From Aquimarina longa SW024 (GTDB lineage Bacteria; Bacteroidota; Bacteroidia; Flavobacteriales; Flavobacteriaceae), in contig NZ_KQ474107.1 of NCBI RefSeq assembly GCF_001401755.1, positions 39,650-103,649 of the forward strand: 64,000 nt of DNA, written 5' to 3'. The notes below the pieces were generated by a model that saw only the letters and a program-made list of their open reading frames with translations, ran no database searches and was not told the DNA's origin. Positions 62,816 to 64,000 of the stretch are shown here, one piece after another (position 1 is the stretch's first letter; each line of letters begins with the position of its first letter). A program made the translations under genes and the position numbers.

Positions 62816-64000
62816 CTAATTAGGTAGTTTAATTACGCTAAACATAAAATCAAGATCAATATCATCTCCTTGATTGGTGCCATTGTCACTGTCTTTTATA
62901 TTTACCGAAAACCCATTGACTGTTTGATTGTAGTAAGTTATTCCTGGATCATCATACTTATCTAATGTATTACCAGGACAATCACCTGCACAATCAAGAA
63001 TAGTCAATTGGATAACATAATTAATATTTGTCAGTGGAATATCGAAATTCACTTCATAATCTCCTTCTATTCCTCCTCCGGATCCACCATTATTGGTGTT
63101 AACTTTATTAATACTAGCATTATAAATAGCTCCTGTGTTAACAGTTCCGTCAGCATTCACTTTTCCAGCTGCATAAATTATAGGCATACTTAAGAAAGCT
63201 CCTCCATCAGCACCTACGGATATATTGTTATTAGCATCAGCACTAACTACTTGAGCGGTACTCGTTGAACCATTTTCATCGGTATAAGTAATTTCTCCAG
63301 TTGCTGTAGGATCTGTAGTGGTAGGTGTATTGTCTTGTTCTAATGAAGTTACCGTTTCATTTATAGATACAGCAGCACCGCCAGCTTCATTACTATATGT
63401 AGCGATTTCTTTCTTGGTAGTAGCTCCATTAGTATCGGTTATTGTGGTCACCGTTTCTAAGCTAGAGACATCTACCCAATTAGTACCGGTCCCTGTAGAG
63501 GTTAGTACTTGATTAGCAACTCCAGCATCTCCACTACTATCAGAGTAACTACCATCTACTCTAAGGTTATCTTGTACATGAGTAGCATTTTGTAATTGAA
63601 TTCCTAATGCACCTGAGATTTGAGTAGTATTTCCTGTAGATCCAAGTCGTAAGGATTGTATACTAGAAATGTCAATAGTATTAGTAGAAGATATCTGGGT
63701 AGTAGTAGTGAATAATTGATAAGCATTTATAGTATTGAAAACTAATGAATTATTCCCTCCATTTACAATTCTAGAGCTAGTTAACGTACCATTGGAAGTG
63801 TAGAATGTGGATGTTGTTAGGTCTGAAAGTGCAATAGAAACTGTACTACCATCCGAATCTGTTAAGATTAGGTTTGTTCCATCTTCGGTTAAACTTGCAT
63901 TGGTTGTATTGTCATCAATATCGGATAATGCAATAGAAACCGTACTACCATCCGAATCAGTTAAGATCAGATTTGTACCATCTTCCGTTAGACTTGCATT
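62816..64000 (-). CDS. C-terminal part of a repeat-rich adhesin-like protein (runs off the window)
   Basis: The frame is open from the right edge to a stop at 62816, giving 394 residues of a larger protein. It begins with near-identical 33-residue repeats (NASLTEDGTNLILTDSDG followed by STVSIALSDIDDNTT, 99 bp each; two copies, one cut by the edge). A Thr/Ser/Asn-rich stretch with DNLRVDGSYSDSSGDAG follows, then a Thr-rich segment (TNWVDVSSLETVTTITD). The last 90 residues form a compact domain: YVIQLTILDCAGDCPGN, ITYYNQTVNGFSVNI and DLDFMFSVIKLPN, resembling tail-fibre or lectin-like tips. There is no stalk-anchoring or T9SS domain at the C-terminus. Composition and repeats point to a surface fibre. 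Confidence 0.72.
   Translation of the reverse strand, partial: NASLTEDGTNLILTDSDGSTVSIALSDIDDNTTNASLTEDGTNLILTDSDGSTVSIALSDLTTSTFYTSNGTLTSSRIVNGGNNSLVFNTINAYQLFTTTTQISSTNTIDISSIQSLRLGSTGNTTQISGALGIQLQNATHVQDNLRVDGSYSDSSGDAGVANQVLTSTGTGTNWVDVSSLETVTTITDTNGATTKKEIATYSNEAGGAAVSINETVTSLEQDNTPTTTDPTATGEITYTDENGSTSTAQVVSADANNNISVGADGGAFLSMPIIYAAGKVNADGTVNTGAIYNASINKVNTNNGGSGGGIEGDYEVNFDIPLTNINYVIQLTILDCAGDCPGNTLDKYDDPGITYYNQTVNGFSVNIKDSDNGTNQGDDIDLDFMFSVIKLPN
63822..64000 (-). repeat. 99-bp tandem coding repeat
   Basis: Two copies offset by exactly 99 bases (for example CAATAGAAAC at 63832 and 63931) differ mainly at third codon positions. The second copy is truncated by the window edge, so more copies probably lie beyond it. 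Confidence 0.8.

Noticed and set aside
63822..64000. Tandem repeat as a CRISPR array
   Set aside because: The 99-bp units are contiguous, in frame and encode a repeated protein motif; there are no spacers.

Overview
The window is AT-rich chromosomal DNA from a marine member of the Flavobacteriaceae (Bacteroidota). An Aquimarina-like genus is my best guess from protein flavour; no 16S rRNA gene is present to confirm it. Supporting evidence is the short 287-residue Bacteroidota RpoD, type IX secretion (T9SS) components (PorT and a DUF5103 plug protein), a gliding-type T9SS C-terminal domain on an exported protein, the lipoprotein form of TamA (TamL), a six-subunit sodium-pumping NADH:quinone reductase, start sites without Shine-Dalgarno sequences, and TAnnTTTG -7 promoter boxes. 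I found no rRNA, tRNA, CRISPR array, prophage or recognisable defence island.

Layout. 1-3.7 kb: the end of a probable S41 peptidase, a decayed lipoprotein pseudogene, and an ECF sigma factor overlapping a membrane protein with an anti-sigma-like N-terminus and an outer-membrane barrel-like C-terminus. 3.8-12.5 kb: type II sulfide:quinone oxidoreductase, rpoD, a stand-alone BLUF photoreceptor, rpe, a BI-1 protein, an M90 peptidase, tryptophan 2,3-dioxygenase and a DUF4494 protein. 12.58-13.93 kb: an intact IS256-family element with an 8-bp target duplication, inserted in the T-tract of the terminator once shared by DUF4494 and pnp. 13.9-23.8 kb: mostly leftward core genes (pnp, rpsO, accD, fbaA, tamL, porT, ubiE) and a rightward SpoU-type RNA methyltransferase. 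24-35 kb: trkA-trkH potassium uptake, an aminotransferase, a desaturase, rsmG, a YARHG protein, a flavin monooxygenase and pruA. 35.5-40.2 kb: an NRDE protein paired with a permuted papain-like protein, then apaG, DUF3667 and the T9SS plug. 40.3-49.8 kb: nqrABCDEF, then (after a leftward barrel gene and a DUF4846 gene) a small conserved gene of unknown role and apbE, whose product flavinylates NqrB and NqrC. 50-58.3 kb: methyltransferase, map, gpmI, two secreted ankyrin paralogues, M48 and M15 peptidases, a CAP lipoprotein, ClpP and a GNAT enzyme. 58.4-64 kb: a leftward block of surface proteins, the last a repeat-rich adhesin-like protein running off the window.

How the genes work together. 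Three themes recur. (i) Envelope biogenesis and secretion: TamL, PorT and the plug protein are machinery, and the 58-64 kb proteins are probable cargo or surface structures. (ii) Sodium and potassium energetics: Nqr pumps Na+, ApbE matures it, and TrkAH imports K+. (iii) Transcription-unit boundaries are marked by long perfect hairpins, one of which has been split by the insertion sequence. No single region stands out as an undescribed system. The best candidates for new biology are the ECF sigma/transmembrane/barrel pair, the 125-residue protein between nqr and apbE, the NRDE/permuted-papain pair, and the repeat adhesin operon.
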